Origin: Pseudomonas sp. GGS8
GTDB taxonomy: Bacteria > Pseudomonadota > Gammaproteobacteria > Pseudomonadales > Pseudomonadaceae
Direction: 5' to 3'
NCBI RefSeq assembly: GCF_024168645.1
Contig: NZ_JALJWF010000001.1
Span: 2,848,501 to 2,912,500, forward strand
DNA length: 64,000 nt
The position numbers and the translations under genes are program-made. A model generated the notes under the pieces. It had not been told where the DNA came from and ran no database searches. It saw only the letters and a program-made list of their open reading frames with translations. Positions 28,641 through 39,325 of the stretch are shown one piece after another; position 1 is the stretch's first letter; each line of letters begins with the position of its first letter.

Positions 28641-29657
28641 TCAGAGCTGCAGGATCAGCGTTTTCAGCGGTGGTTGTTGATCCATCGACGGAAAGTCGCT
28701 GCCCGGTGTCAGCGCTGTCCACTCACGCACCGGGCGTCCGGCCTTCTCTGCGCAGCGTAAAACCTGTTCGCGCCAATCGTCCATGCTGACCTTCGCCAGG
28801 TTGTTGCAGCAGATCAGCACGCCATCGTCGGCAGTGGTCAGCAGCGCCGGTTTGAGCAGACTCTGGTAGTCGCGCAACAGGTCGACCGTGCCGAAAGCAC
28901 TCTTGGCCCAGGCCGGTGGATCGAGCAGCACCAGATCGTATTGACGTGGGTCCAGGCGTTGATAGCTCGGCAGCTTCTGGCCGCGACGCTGGCTGATCGG
29001 TAGACCGGCCAATTGACGAATCGCCGGAAAGTAATCGGACTGGATAAATTCCATGGTCGGCAATTGCGGGTTAAGCAGACCGTTCTCGCGGCCGACCGCT
29101 AGGTTGCCTTCGGCAAAGTCCAGGTTGCACACCTCGCTGGCACCCCCGGCCGCGGCACTCAGGCCGACGCCACAGGTGTAGGCAAACAGGTTCAGCACAC
29201 TTTTGTTTTTGCTGTGCGCCTTGACCCAGCCGCGGGCGTTGCGCAGGTCGAGAAACAGCAACGGATCCTGACCGGCATGGCGTCCGCGAACCCGGTAGTT
29301 CAGCCCCCATTCGTGGCCGATCAAATCTTGCAGGGCCGCTTCGTCGGCGCGGTAGACGGTGTCTTCGCGGTCGATGCGCGAATTGCCGCGAGAGCGGTCG
29401 TTGTACACCAGCAGGGTATCGAGCCCCAGTTGTTGATTGACGGTCTCGTGCAGTTGCAGCAGGGCGTCACGCTCCAACGCCTGATGAAAACTTTGCACCA
29501 ACAGTTGTGGGCCGTAACGGTCGACGGTCAAACCGCCGGCACCTTCCTGGCTGCCATGGAACAGGCGATAGCAATCGGTGCCTTGCTGATGCAGCTCGGC
29601 GAGCAAGTCCTGGCGACGATCGAGGGCGGCGCGCAGCGCCTGATTCAAGGAAGACAT
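28641..29657 (-). CDS. Class I SAM-dependent methyltransferase, RlmI/RlmK-like
   Basis: A 338-residue protein. The N-terminal region (GADRYG-like segment GGLTVDRYGPQLLVQ) and the SAM-binding core with VLNLFAYTCGVGLSAAAGGA, and the catalytic-loop motif DLVLLDPPAWAKS, match the YccW/RlmI family that methylates cytosine in 23S rRNA. It lacks the Cys-containing PUA domain length of full RlmI (about 396 residues), so the exact target base is open. Confidence 0.85.
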   Translation of the reverse strand: MSSLNQALRAALDRRQDLLAELHQQGTDCYRLFHGSQEGAGGLTVDRYGPQLLVQSFHQALERDALLQLHETVNQQLGLDTLLVYNDRSRGNSRIDREDTVYRADEAALQDLIGHEWGLNYRVRGRHAGQDPLLFLDLRNARGWVKAHSKNKSVLNLFAYTCGVGLSAAAGGASEVCNLDFAEGNLAVGRENGLLNPQLPTMEFIQSDYFPAIRQLAGLPISQRRGQKLPSYQRLDPRQYDLVLLDPPAWAKSAFGTVDLLRDYQSLLKPALLTTADDGVLICCNNLAKVSMDDWREQVLRCAEKAGRPVREWTALTPGSDFPSMDQQPPLKTLILQL

Positions 29658-29760
29658 GCTGGGCGCCTTGCTGGAGGGAATTGGGGGCGCGGGAGTTTAA
29701 CAGCTATGGGCTTTGAGTTTGGGTGGCAAATGTGAGGGATGTGGTGGCTGTGAGGCCGTC

Positions 29761-29842
29761 TTCGCGGGCAAGCCACGCTCCCACAGGTAACCGAGTGCTC
29801 TCGGGATAATGCGGTCACCTGTGGGGGCGGGCTTGCCCGCGA
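29761..29842. repeat. REP doublet, same family as 15181
   Basis: TTCGCGGGCAAGCCACGCTC at 29761 and an imperfect inverted partner ending TTGCCCGCGA at 29842, separated by about 32 bases. It occupies the gap between the methyltransferase gene and the thiolase remnant. Confidence 0.85.
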
Positions 29843-29864
29843 TGAACGATAACGCGGTCTCGGG

Positions 29865-30089
29865 CTAGCGCTCGATGGCCAATGCAACGCCCTGACCACC
29901 ACCGATGCGCAGGGTGGCCAGACCTTTCTTGGCGTCACGCTTGATCATTTCGTACAACAAAGTCACCAGCCCCCGGCAACCCGAGGCGCCGATCGGGTGG
30001 CCCAGGGCGATGGCGCCGCCGTTGACGTTGACCTTGCTCAGGTCCCATTCCAGCTCCTTGGCCACCGCCAGGGATTGTGCCGCGAAGGC
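29865..30089 (-). pseudogene. Remnant of an acetyl-CoA acetyltransferase (thiolase) gene, C-terminal 74 codons only
   Basis: Only the last about 74 codons of a roughly 390-codon thiolase remain. The reading ([19 protein letters not shown], then [19 protein letters not shown] and [14 protein letters not shown]) contains the conserved [19 protein letters not shown] signature and the active-site His, and the C-terminal GGGQG. Homology begins directly beside the acs stop codon, so the 5' four-fifths was deleted. The Cys of CIGGGQG is replaced by Arg (RIGGGQG), a further sign of decay. An ATG at 30065 could start a 66-residue peptide, but it could not form a thiolase. Confidence 0.88.
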
Positions 30090-30090
30090 T

Positions 30091-32028
<1,938 letters not shown>

Positions 32029-32151
32029 GACGGTTCCTTATGCTTGTTTTGCGACAAGAATAAAGATGCGCCGAGTGGGGAAAGGGTTCAAGTCGAACGC
32101 CCACCGGTTTGGAAGGTGCCCGCCGCAAGGCTTTTGATCGACGCAAACCAA

Positions 32152-32240
32152 TGTGGGAGCGAGCCTGCTCGCGATGGGGGTATGACATTCAACATCAATC
32201 TGAATGTCAGACCGCTATCGCGAGCAGGCTCGCTCCCACA
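32152..32240. repeat. REP doublet, second family (REPIN-like)
   Basis: Perfect 24-base inverted repeats (TGTGGGAGCGAGCCTGCTCG... at 32152 and its complement ending at 32240) enclose an inner palindrome TGACATTCA/TGAATGTCA. The same structure recurs at 36605. It lies between acs and pgi. Confidence 0.92.
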
Positions 32241-32262
32241 AGGGCAGCCGGGTGGCGTCAGA

Positions 32263-33927
32263 TCAACCGCGGTGACGACCGCGGAAGTAGTTGATCAGGC
32301 CTTGGGTGGAAGCATCGTCGGCCGGGGATTCTTCGCTGCCGACCAGGCGGTTGTAGACGCCTTTGCCCAGCTCTTTACCCAGCTCCACGCCCCACTGGTC
32401 GAAGGCATTGATGCCCCAGACCACGCTTTGCACGAAGACTTTGTGTTCGTACAACGCCACCAGAGCGCCAAGACGACGCGGGCTGATGCGTTCGACTACC
32501 AGGGTGTTGCTCGGACGGTTGCCCGGGATCACCTTGTGCGCTGCCAGCTTTTGCACTTCAGCTTCGGCCATGCCCTTGTCACGCAGCTCGGCTTCGGCTT
32601 CGGCGCGAGTCTTGCCAAGCATCAATGCCTGGCTTTGCGACAGGCAGTTGGCGTACAGCCACTGGTGGTGGTCGGACACCGGGTTGAAACTGACGATCGG
32701 CACAATGAAGTCGGCCGGGATCAGCTGGGTGCCCTGGTGCAGCAACTGGTGGTAAGCGTGTTGACCGTTGCAACCCACGCCGCCCCAGATGACCGGGCCG
32801 GTGTCGGTGGACACTGGCGTGCCGTCCTGACGCACGCTCTTGCCGTTGGATTCCATGTCCAGCTGTTGCAAGTGCTTGGTGATGTTACGCAGGTAGTGGT
32901 CGTACGGCAGGATCGCGTGGCTTTGCGCGCCCCAGAAGTTGCCGTACCAGACGCCGAGTAGAGCCAGCAGTACCGGCATGTTCTGTTCGAATGGCGCGCT
33001 CTGGAAATGCTGGTCCATGGTGTAGGCACCGGACAGCAGTTCCTTGAAGTTCGACATGCCGATGGCCAGGGCAATCGGCAAACCGATGGCCGACCACAGC
33101 GAGTAACGACCGCCGACCCAGTCCCACATCGGGAAGATGTTCTCTTCGCGAATACCGAACGCCACGGCCGCCGCGTTGTTGCTGGAAACGGCGATGAAGT
33201 GACGGTACAGCTCGGCTTCCGAACCACCCTGGGCCAGGTACCAGGCGCGTGCGGCCTGGGCATTCTTCAGGGTTTCGAGGGTGTTGAAGGATTTCGACGA
33301 GACGATGAACAGCGTGGTCTCGGCGCGCAGCTTCATGGTCAGTTCGTGGAACTCACTGCCGTCGATGTTCGCCAGGTAATGGCAACGCACGCCTTTCTGG
33401 GCGTAGGACAGCAGCGCTTCGGACACGAGCTCAGGGCCGAGGAACGAGCCACCGATACCGATGTTCACCACGTCAGTGATCGGCTTCTCGGTGTAACCGC
33501 GCCACAGACCGTCATGGATTCGGCCCACGAGGTCGGTGATTTGGTTGAGCACCTTGTGCACGTCGGGCATCACGTTGACACCGTTGACCGACAGCTTGTC
33601 GCCCACCGGACGGCGCAGTGCTGTGTGCAGGGCCGGGCGTCCTTCGGAAGCGTTGACGATCTCGCCCGAGAACAGCGCTTTGATCGCGCCCTTGAGGTCG
33701 ACTTCGTTGGCCAGGCCCACCAGCAGATTGCGGGTTTCGGCGTTGATCAGGTTTTTCGAGTAGTCGAGAAACAGGCCGCAGCTGCTAAGGGTGAATTGAG
33801 TAAAACGCTGCGGATCGGCATTAAAGGCTTCGCGCATGCTGAAATCCTGCATGGCTTGGCGGTGGTCATTCAGCGCTTGCCAAGCGGGCAGAGCGGTAAC
33901 GTCGTGAGGAGTGCGGTAATACGCCAT
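32263..33927 (-). CDS. pgi: Glucose-6-phosphate isomerase
   Basis: Interconverts glucose 6-phosphate and fructose 6-phosphate; in Pseudomonas it mainly feeds the cyclic Entner-Doudoroff route. 554 residues, full length. Family signatures: [18 protein letters not shown] near residue 155 and [17 protein letters not shown] near 510, with the catalytic Glu and His in the usual places (GTQLIPADF and [15 protein letters not shown]). The 228-base gap to panD shows no gene. Confidence 0.97.
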   Translation of the reverse strand: MAYYRTPHDVTALPAWQALNDHRQAMQDFSMREAFNADPQRFTQFTLSSCGLFLDYSKNLINAETRNLLVGLANEVDLKGAIKALFSGEIVNASEGRPALHTALRRPVGDKLSVNGVNVMPDVHKVLNQITDLVGRIHDGLWRGYTEKPITDVVNIGIGGSFLGPELVSEALLSYAQKGVRCHYLANIDGSEFHELTMKLRAETTLFIVSSKSFNTLETLKNAQAARAWYLAQGGSEAELYRHFIAVSSNNAAAVAFGIREENIFPMWDWVGGRYSLWSAIGLPIALAIGMSNFKELLSGAYTMDQHFQSAPFEQNMPVLLALLGVWYGNFWGAQSHAILPYDHYLRNITKHLQQLDMESNGKSVRQDGTPVSTDTGPVIWGGVGCNGQHAYHQLLHQGTQLIPADFIVPIVSFNPVSDHHQWLYANCLSQSQALMLGKTRAEAEAELRDKGMAEAEVQKLAAHKVIPGNRPSNTLVVERISPRRLGALVALYEHKVFVQSVVWGINAFDQWGVELGKELGKGVYNRLVGSEESPADDASTQGLINYFRGRHRG

Positions 33928-34155
33928 CGCTGCGGTTTTCCTTTTACTTGAACGGCCTTTTGAACACTAAAGATCCCGGAGCGCTGCGGATGGGCGTCCG
34001 GTCAACTGCGTCGACACGATTTCTGGCGCAGGGCGAATACAGTAAACCTCGCGCTGCAATCTGTCTTGACTTTGTCTGACCTGCTCCCGGTACTTTTTTA
34101 ACATTTAACCAGGCGCGGTCCGACAAACGGAAGGCTAGCAGGGGGCGCGGTTCGG

Positions 34156-34536
34156 TCAGGCGACCTGAACCGGAATGGCATTGCTGGTGTGGCTCAGCTC
34201 GTTACCCGGTGCCATGTAGAGCATGCGCGGCTTGAAGTTGAGCAGTTCGGCTTCGCTGTAGTGAGCGTAAGCGCAGATGATCACGCGGTCGCCGACCTTG
34301 GCCTTGTGGGCCGCGGCACCGTTGACCGAGATCATGCGCGAACCTTCTTCGCCACGAATTGCGTAGGTGGTGAAGCGTTCGCCGTTGTCGATGTTGTAGA
34401 TCTGGATCTGTTCGTACTCACGGATGCCGGACAAATCCAGCCATTCGCCGTCGATGGCGCAAGAACCTTCGTAATCGAGTACAGCGTGGGTGACTTCGGC
34501 GCGATGCAGCTTGGCCTTGAGCATGATGGCGTGCAT
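34156..34536 (-). CDS. panD: Aspartate 1-decarboxylase proenzyme PanD
   Basis: Makes beta-alanine for pantothenate from aspartate. 126 residues. The self-cleavage site Gly24-Ser25 is seen in [10 protein letters not shown], where Ser25 becomes the pyruvoyl group; the catalytic Tyr and the [15 protein letters not shown] segment are also conserved. The ATG at 34536 is chosen because it places Ser at position 25. It follows panC with a 134-base gap containing a REP-like hairpin. Confidence 0.97.
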   Translation of the reverse strand: MHAIMLKAKLHRAEVTHAVLDYEGSCAIDGEWLDLSGIREYEQIQIYNIDNGERFTTYAIRGEEGSRMISVNGAAAHKAKVGDRVIICAYAHYSEAELLNFKPRMLYMAPGNELSHTSNAIPVQVA

Positions 34537-34627
34537 GAGTGTTTCCCCGGGTCGGAATCGAACGGGGGGCAGTTTGCCCGAAGGCTTGAAGGGCGGCAAT
34601 ACGATGCGGAAATTGACGCAGGACCAA

Positions 34628-34656
34628 TGTGGGATCGCCGCACCGCCGCTCCCACA
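34628..34656. repeat. Degenerate solitary REP hairpin
   Basis: TGTGGGATCGC and the complementary CCGCTCCCACA ends form an imperfect hairpin sharing the AATGTGGGA lead of the REP copies at 32152 and 36605. Probably a decayed single REP; it may also act as a processing or termination structure between panC and panD. Confidence 0.6.
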
Positions 34657-34670
34657 GGGTTTTGTAGTGT

Positions 34671-35531
34671 TTATGCAGGCGCGTCGAGGTTCAGATGCAG
34701 GTTGTCGATCAACCGCGTCGTGCCCAGGAACGCCGCCACCAGAATCACCAGATCCCGATCTTCGGTCGTCGCCGGACGCAAGGTCAGTGCATGGCGAATT
34801 TCCAGGTAATCCGGACGCAGGCCGGCGGCTTCCAGTTGCTTGATCTGCTCGTTGAGCAGCGTCGGGTAATCGCGCTCGCCCTGTTTGATCGCGTCGCTGA
34901 TCCGGGTCAGGGTGCGATAGACCTCTGGCGCGATGGCCCGTTGTTCTTCGCTGAGGAAACCATTGCGCGACGACAGCGCGAGGCCGTCAGCCGCCCGTAC
35001 GGTGGGCTCGCCGATGATCTGGATCGGCATGTTCAGGTCATGCACCAGGGCGCGAATCACTGCCAGTTGCTGAAAGTCTTTCTGGCCGAAGATCGCCAGG
35101 TCCGGTTGGACCATGTTGAACAGTTTGCTGACGACTGTTGCCACCCCTTCGAAATGCCCCGGACGGCTGGCGCCGCACAGGCCCTCAGACAGTTGTGGAA
35201 CGCTGACGCGGGTCTGGCCGGCCATGCCGTCGGGGTACATTTCTTCGACGGTTGGGGCAAACAGCAGATGGCAACCGGCCTGGAGCAGTTTCTCCTGATC
35301 GGCGGCCAGGGTCCGCGGGTATTTGTCGAGGTCTTCGCCGGCGCCGAATTGCAGCGGGTTGACGAAGATGCTCGCAACCACGAAATCCACCCGTTGGGTG
35401 GCTTTGGTAATCAGCGCGATATGCCCGCTGTGCAGGTTGCCCATGGTTGGTACGAAGCCGATGCGCTTGCCTTCGCTACGGGCACGGGCCACGGCGGCCC
35501 GCAATTCACGTACGGTTTTTACGGTGTTCAT
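34671..35531 (-). CDS. panC: Pantothenate synthetase PanC
   Basis: ATP-dependent joining of pantoate and beta-alanine, 286 residues. The nucleotidyl-transfer motif [14 protein letters not shown] (HIGH-type) is at about 28-41, IFVNPLQFG follows, and [14 protein letters not shown] and SSRNGFL (KMSKS equivalent) are present. The start overlaps the panB stop (ATGA), giving a panB-panC-panD operon. Confidence 0.97.
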   Translation of the reverse strand: MNTVKTVRELRAAVARARSEGKRIGFVPTMGNLHSGHIALITKATQRVDFVVASIFVNPLQFGAGEDLDKYPRTLAADQEKLLQAGCHLLFAPTVEEMYPDGMAGQTRVSVPQLSEGLCGASRPGHFEGVATVVSKLFNMVQPDLAIFGQKDFQQLAVIRALVHDLNMPIQIIGEPTVRAADGLALSSRNGFLSEEQRAIAPEVYRTLTRISDAIKQGERDYPTLLNEQIKQLEAAGLRPDYLEIRHALTLRPATTEDRDLVILVAAFLGTTRLIDNLHLNLDAPA

Positions 35532-36328
35532 GCAGAGAATCCGTGTTCGATGCCAGGGAAAGTCGCCGCTTTGACTTCAGTGACGTAAGCGCTCAAGGCG
35601 GCTTGAATGCTGGTTTGGCCGGTCATGAAGTTCTTCACGAATTTTGGTACGCGGCCGGTAATGGACAGGCCCAGCATGTCGTGCAGGACCAGGACCTGAC
35701 CGTCGGTGCCACTGCCGGCGCCGATGCCGATCACCGGGATGTTCACCGCCTGGCTGATTTCTTCGGCCAGCTCGCTGGGCACGCATTCGAGCAGCAGCAT
35801 GGCCGCGCCGGCCTGCTCCAGAGAGATCGCGTCGGCACGCATCTGCCGCGCCTGGTTCTCGTTGCGGCCCTGGACCTTATAGCCACCAAGGATGTTGACT
35901 GACTGCGGCGTCAGCCCCATGTGCGCGCACACCGGGATGCCGCGTTCGGCCAGCAGACGGATAGAGTCGGCGAGCCACAATGCCCCTTCAACCTTGATCA
36001 TGTGCGCACCCGCCTGCATCAACAGCGCGCTGTTGGTCATGGTTTGTTCGAGGGTGGCGTAGGCCATGAAGGGCAGGTCGGCGAGGATCAGGGCATCGGT
36101 GTTGCCGCGTTTGACGGCCGCCACGTGGTAGGCCATTTCAGCAGTGGTCACCGGCAGCGTGCTGTCGTGACCTTGCAAGACCATGCCGAGGGAGTCGCCC
36201 ACCAGCAGCACTTCAACCCCGGCTTCATTGCAGGCGTGGGCGAAGGTCGCGTCATAGCAGGTCAGCATGGTGATCTTTTCACCTTTCTGCTTGAGGCTCT
36301 GGAGCGTGGTCAGGGTGATGGCTGGCAT
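35528..36328 (-). CDS. panB: 3-Methyl-2-oxobutanoate hydroxymethyltransferase PanB
   Basis: First committed step to pantoate, transferring a hydroxymethyl group from methylene-tetrahydrofolate to ketoisovalerate. 266 residues. Metal- and substrate-binding motifs [28 protein letters not shown] near the N-terminus, VKVEGA-type [15 protein letters not shown], and [20 protein letters not shown]. First gene of the pan group; folK lies upstream behind a REP doublet. Confidence 0.97.
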   Translation of the reverse strand: MPAITLTTLQSLKQKGEKITMLTCYDATFAHACNEAGVEVLLVGDSLGMVLQGHDSTLPVTTAEMAYHVAAVKRGNTDALILADLPFMAYATLEQTMTNSALLMQAGAHMIKVEGALWLADSIRLLAERGIPVCAHMGLTPQSVNILGGYKVQGRNENQARQMRADAISLEQAGAAMLLLECVPSELAEEISQAVNIPVIGIGAGSGTDGQVLVLHDMLGLSITGRVPKFVKNFMTGQTSIQAALSAYVTEVKAATFPGIEHGFSA

Positions 36329-36604
36329 GAAAAAATCCTCATTACAGGCGCTATGAAAACTACTGCGAGTAACGCGCGTGATTCGTCATTTATACAGGCG
36401 CACCTTCTTTCGTGGTGCTTGTAAGGCCTGGATTGCGCCCTTTGGCGCCGCGTTGGCGGCAGCGGGACGCCTATAGTCGTGAGGAGAACCCCGGAAGTCA
36501 ATTGCATGTGTTACCGCATTGTTACGCCTGGGGTGTTACCGGCGTTACTGATGCGATTCAGCAGGTATCTGTGAGGCGTGATCTGGCGTCGGACACCAAA
36601 CCAA
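36329..36604. other. Gap between panB and the REP doublet, no gene seen
   Basis: Together with the adjacent REP doublet this makes a 376-base gap between folK and panB. A panB promoter should lie here on the minus strand, but I could not pick out a convincing -35/-10 pair. Confidence 0.5.
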
Positions 36605-36695
36605 TGTGGGAGCGAGCCTGCTCGCGATAGCGGTCATTCAGTCAACATCACTGTCGAATGTCAGTCCGTCATCGCGAGCAGGCTCGCTCCCACAG
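36605..36695. repeat. REP doublet, same family as 32152
   Basis: Perfect inverted copies of TGTGGGAGCGAGCCTGCTCG... at 36605-36629 and 36671-36695 with an inner segment sharing CAACATCA and GAATGTCAG with the copy at 32152. Located just past the folK stop. Confidence 0.92.
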
Positions 36696-36704
36696 AGATA
36701 TCTG

Positions 36705-37190
36705 TCAGGCGTGAGCGAGGCGTTCCAGGCCGACGAACGGGCAGGCGGCGAGTAATTCTGCGAGGGTGCGGCCATCGGCCAGGCGCAGATCCGCCGGAGC
36801 CAGTTCGGCCAGCGGATAGAGCACAAAGGCTCGCGCCTGCATGTGATAGTGGGGGACTTTGAGGCGAGGCTCGTCGATCAGTCGATCGCCGAACAGCACG
36901 ATGTCCAGATCCAGCGTGCGCGGCCCCCAGCGTTCAACGCGCTGGCGGCCTTGTCCGTTCTCGATGGCTTGCAGGGCATCGAGCAGTTCCAGCGGCGCGA
37001 GGCGGCTGTCGAGGGCGGCGACCGCGTTGGTGTAACGCGGTTGGCCGGGCAGCAGCGAATCGCTTTGATAAAACCCGGAAACCCCGACCAGTTCAGTCTG
37101 CGGCAAGCGCGCCAAAGCCTCGACAGCGCTGCGCAACTGTTCGGCGGGGTCAGCCAGATTGCTGCCCATGCCAATGTAGATGCGTTCCAT
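36705..37190 (-). CDS. folK: 2-Amino-4-hydroxy-6-hydroxymethyldihydropteridine pyrophosphokinase FolK
   Basis: Pyrophosphorylates the pterin precursor of folate. 161 residues. Starts with YIGMGSNLADP, then the signature region RVERWGPRTLDLDIVLFGDRLIDEPRLKVPHYHMQARAFVLYPL split over residues about 85-130, holding the Asp pair that binds Mg-ATP. It starts three bases after the pcnB stop, so it is expressed with pcnB, a common arrangement. Confidence 0.97.
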   Translation of the reverse strand: MERIYIGMGSNLADPAEQLRSAVEALARLPQTELVGVSGFYQSDSLLPGQPRYTNAVAALDSRLAPLELLDALQAIENGQGRQRVERWGPRTLDLDIVLFGDRLIDEPRLKVPHYHMQARAFVLYPLAELAPADLRLADGRTLAELLAACPFVGLERLAHA

Positions 37191-37193
37191 GGC

Positions 37194-38594
37194 TTACTCG
37201 CCTGTCGTGCTCGAGGCGCCGGCAGCGCGTTTGCGCTTGGCACCGCCACTGCGGCGACGTTTGCGCGGAGCGCCGCTGCCGTCGTCCTTGCCGCTGAGTT
37301 CGCGGATCATGTCCCGACGTTCGCTGTCGTTGGCGTCTTGATAGTCGGTCCACCATTCGCCCAGGCCATCGGTCTGTTCGCCGGCGCTTTCGCGCAGCAG
37401 CAGGAAGTCGTAACCGGCGCGGAACCGCGGGTTGTCCAGCAACAGGTCGGCACGCTTGCCGCTGCGGCGTGGCAGACGCTCCTGCATGTCCCAGATCTCG
37501 CGGATCGGCATGGTGAAGCGTTTCGGAATCGCAATGCGCTGGCACTGTTCGGCAATCAACTCGTGCGCCGCTTCTTGCATGGCCGGAATCGGCGGCATGC
37601 CACGTTCTTGCAGGCGCAACACACGGGCCGGCAGCGCAGGCCACAGTAATGCTGCAAACAGGAACGCCGGGGTGACCGGTTTGTTCTGCTTGATCCGCAA
37701 GTCCGTGTTGATCAGCGCTTCACTGATCAGCGTGTGGGTGTACGTCGGGTTGTATTCCAGCGCCTCGGCACTGGCCGGGAACAGCGGATCGAACAGCTGT
37801 AGGTCGACCAGCATTTCAAAGGTGTCCGCGGCGTGCCCGGAGAGGAACAGCTTGAGCACTTCTTCGAACAGGCGGGCTGATGGAATCTCGCGCAGCATTG
37901 GTGCCAGATCGCGGATCGGCAGGGCGCTGTGCTTCTCGATACCGAAATTCAGCTTGGCGGCAAAACGCACGGCCCGCAGCATCCGCACCGGGTCTTCCTG
38001 GTAGCGCTGTTTCGGATCGCCGATCAGGCGGATCAGGTGATTACGGATGTCGTGTACGCCATTGGCGTAGTCGAGAATGCGCTCGCTGACCGGATCGTAA
38101 TACAAGGCGTTGATGGTGAAGTCGCGGCGTTGCGCGTCTTCTTCCAGGGTGCCGTAGACGTTATCGCGCAGAATGCGCCCGCTCTCGTTACGGGAAGACT
38201 GGTTGCTGTCTTCGTCCTCGTCGTTTTGCGGGTGATTGGCGCGGAAGGTCGCGACTTCGATGATTTCGCGGCCAAAGTGGATATGCACCAGTTTAAAGCG
38301 ACGACCGATGATCCGCGCGTTGCGGAATTCGGCCCGTACCTGTTCAGGGGTGGCACTGGTGGCGACGTCGAAGTCTTTCGGCGTGATGCCGAGCAGCATG
38401 TCACGCACACAGCCGCCGACCAGGTAAGCCTGGTAACCGGCGTTCTGCAAGCGTTCGACGATGTTGACCGCGTAACGGCTGAATTGCGCCTTTTGCAGCG
38501 AATGTTGGCCGCTATTGAGCACTTCAGGTGTGCTGCGGATGTGTTGCGTACGACGCAGGGGAGAACGGAATGACTGGAACAGCTTCTTCAGCAT
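37194..38594 (-). CDS. pcnB: Poly(A) polymerase I PcnB
   Basis: Adds 3' poly(A) tails that mark RNA for decay. 466 residues. Nucleotidyltransferase head: YLVGGCVRDMLLG and KDFDVATSATPEQV with the catalytic Asp pair; RRDFTINALYYD and the RNA-binding FRFAAKLNF-like segment (LRAVRFAAKLNFGIE) follow. The tail is Lys/Arg-rich (RKRRRSGGAKRKRAAG), typical of PcnB. The ATG at 38594 is used; a GTG three codons upstream is possible. Confidence 0.96.
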   Translation of the reverse strand: MLKKLFQSFRSPLRRTQHIRSTPEVLNSGQHSLQKAQFSRYAVNIVERLQNAGYQAYLVGGCVRDMLLGITPKDFDVATSATPEQVRAEFRNARIIGRRFKLVHIHFGREIIEVATFRANHPQNDEDEDSNQSSRNESGRILRDNVYGTLEEDAQRRDFTINALYYDPVSERILDYANGVHDIRNHLIRLIGDPKQRYQEDPVRMLRAVRFAAKLNFGIEKHSALPIRDLAPMLREIPSARLFEEVLKLFLSGHAADTFEMLVDLQLFDPLFPASAEALEYNPTYTHTLISEALINTDLRIKQNKPVTPAFLFAALLWPALPARVLRLQERGMPPIPAMQEAAHELIAEQCQRIAIPKRFTMPIREIWDMQERLPRRSGKRADLLLDNPRFRAGYDFLLLRESAGEQTDGLGEWWTDYQDANDSERRDMIRELSGKDDGSGAPRKRRRSGGAKRKRAAGASSTTGE

Positions 38595-38757
38595 GGGATG
38601 CACTGTTTGAAGGAATGTTCGGCCATAACGAAGAATGACCGCATGATGGGCCGGGATTCTAGCATTTAGTCAGGGGATGGTGTAGGAAGCTGCGCAAGCG
38701 TGTGAAAGGGATGTCTGGTAGGTACAGGTTCTGTAGCAGCTAGAATGCCAAACGCCA

Positions 38758-39128
38758 GAAACCACAAGGGGAGCCGAAGCTCCCCCAGAAGTAGTTGCGT
38801 GCTCTATTTTTATTATTGGTTTCGGGCTTCTTGTTTTTGTTGAGCGCCCTCGCCATGAAGTTTTCCTTCATGACCCTCCCAATCGGGAGCCAAGAGCAAA
38901 CGGATTGCTTTGGTCGCTGTGTTGCTATGATCGTGTGATCCAACCAGTTCAGGCACTGTCTTGGGACAGTTTTTTATTGTTCTCGGCCTGGTTGCGGGGC
39001 AAGCCCCAAATGCAACGCCTCTCCAAAAGAATCAGTTAGCTACGCCTCTCGCCGTCTTGTTTTTATTGTGCGTGAGTCGATTCGTCTTATTTTTATTGTC
39101 TTGTGCATTACTTGTTATTGTTCTTGTA
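38758..39128 (-). ncRNA. crcZ: CrcZ small RNA (Hfq/Crc-sequestering RNA)
   Basis: Located between cbrB and pcnB on the cbrAB strand, the known place of crcZ. The roughly 370-base transcript carries six A-rich CA motifs (AAnAAnAA type) at about 39111-39126, 39086-39102, 39056-39070, 38968-38984, 38827-38843 and 38803-38823. These decoy sites bind Hfq with Crc and relieve catabolite repression when poor carbon sources are used. The 5' end is inferred 12 bases from a sigma54 -12 element and the 3' end from a GGGGAGC-type hairpin. Transcription should depend on CbrB. Confidence 0.92.
38768..38786 (-). terminator. 3' hairpin of CrcZ
   Basis: On the minus strand GGGGGAGC-TTCG-GCTCCCC forms a UUCG-capped stem, followed by the moderately T-rich TTGTGGTTTC. 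It is the likely 3' end of CrcZ. Confidence 0.75.
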
Positions 39129-39138
39129 CTGAACATAT

Positions 39139-39156
39139 AGCAGAGTGCGTGCCAAC
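39139..39156 (-). promoter_or_regulatory. Sigma54 promoter of crcZ
   Basis: Read on the minus strand, TTGGCACGCACTCTGCT has GG and GC ten bases apart and the full TTGGCACG consensus at -24. It points to a CrcZ start near 39128. Confidence 0.92.
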
Positions 39157-39212
39157 TTTTGCGAGACCCAGTAAAACAAGGGGTTAGGCGGCCTGATGGT
39201 GTTTTTCGAGGC

Positions 39213-39249
39213 CAAAAAAAACCGGGGCTTCGTTACCGTAAGCCCCGGC
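39213..39249 (-). terminator. Rho-independent terminator after cbrB
   Basis: On the minus strand CCGGGGCTT and AAGCCCCGG arms enclose a ten-base loop (ACGGTAACG region) and are followed by about eight T. It separates cbrB from crcZ. Confidence 0.9.
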
Positions 39250-39252
39250 TTC

Positions 39253-39278
39253 TGTTACGTGAAAAAGCTGAGGTAACA
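39253..39278. promoter_or_regulatory. CbrB operator (upstream activating sequence) of crcZ
   Basis: TGTTAC, 14 bases, GTAACA: a perfect match to the CbrB consensus I recall from P. putida. It lies about 100-125 bases upstream of the sigma54 promoter. Another half-site TGTTAC is at 39298-39303, and GTTACC/GGTAAC also occurs in the loop of the neighbouring terminator (39231-39239). Confidence 0.85.
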
Positions 39279-39325
39279 GTTTTTCCACAATGTCACGTGT
39301 TACCCGCGCATCTGACAGGCGCGGT

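Noticed and set aside
29865..30065. A 66-codon ORF that could be annotated as a small thiolase-like protein.
   Set aside because: It is only the tail of a thiolase, homology continues upstream of its ATG to the acs stop, and the nucleophilic Cys domain is missing, so it is listed as a pseudogene.
38740..38943. An ORF on the minus strand (67 codons; an inner start MKENFMARALNKNKK at 38871 has a GGGAGG-like site).
   Set aside because: It lies within CrcZ. The Asn/Lys run comes from the A-rich Crc motifs, the ATG region forms a CATGAAG/CTTCATG hairpin, and the stop codon lies beyond the CrcZ 3' hairpin, so the transcript would lack a stop.
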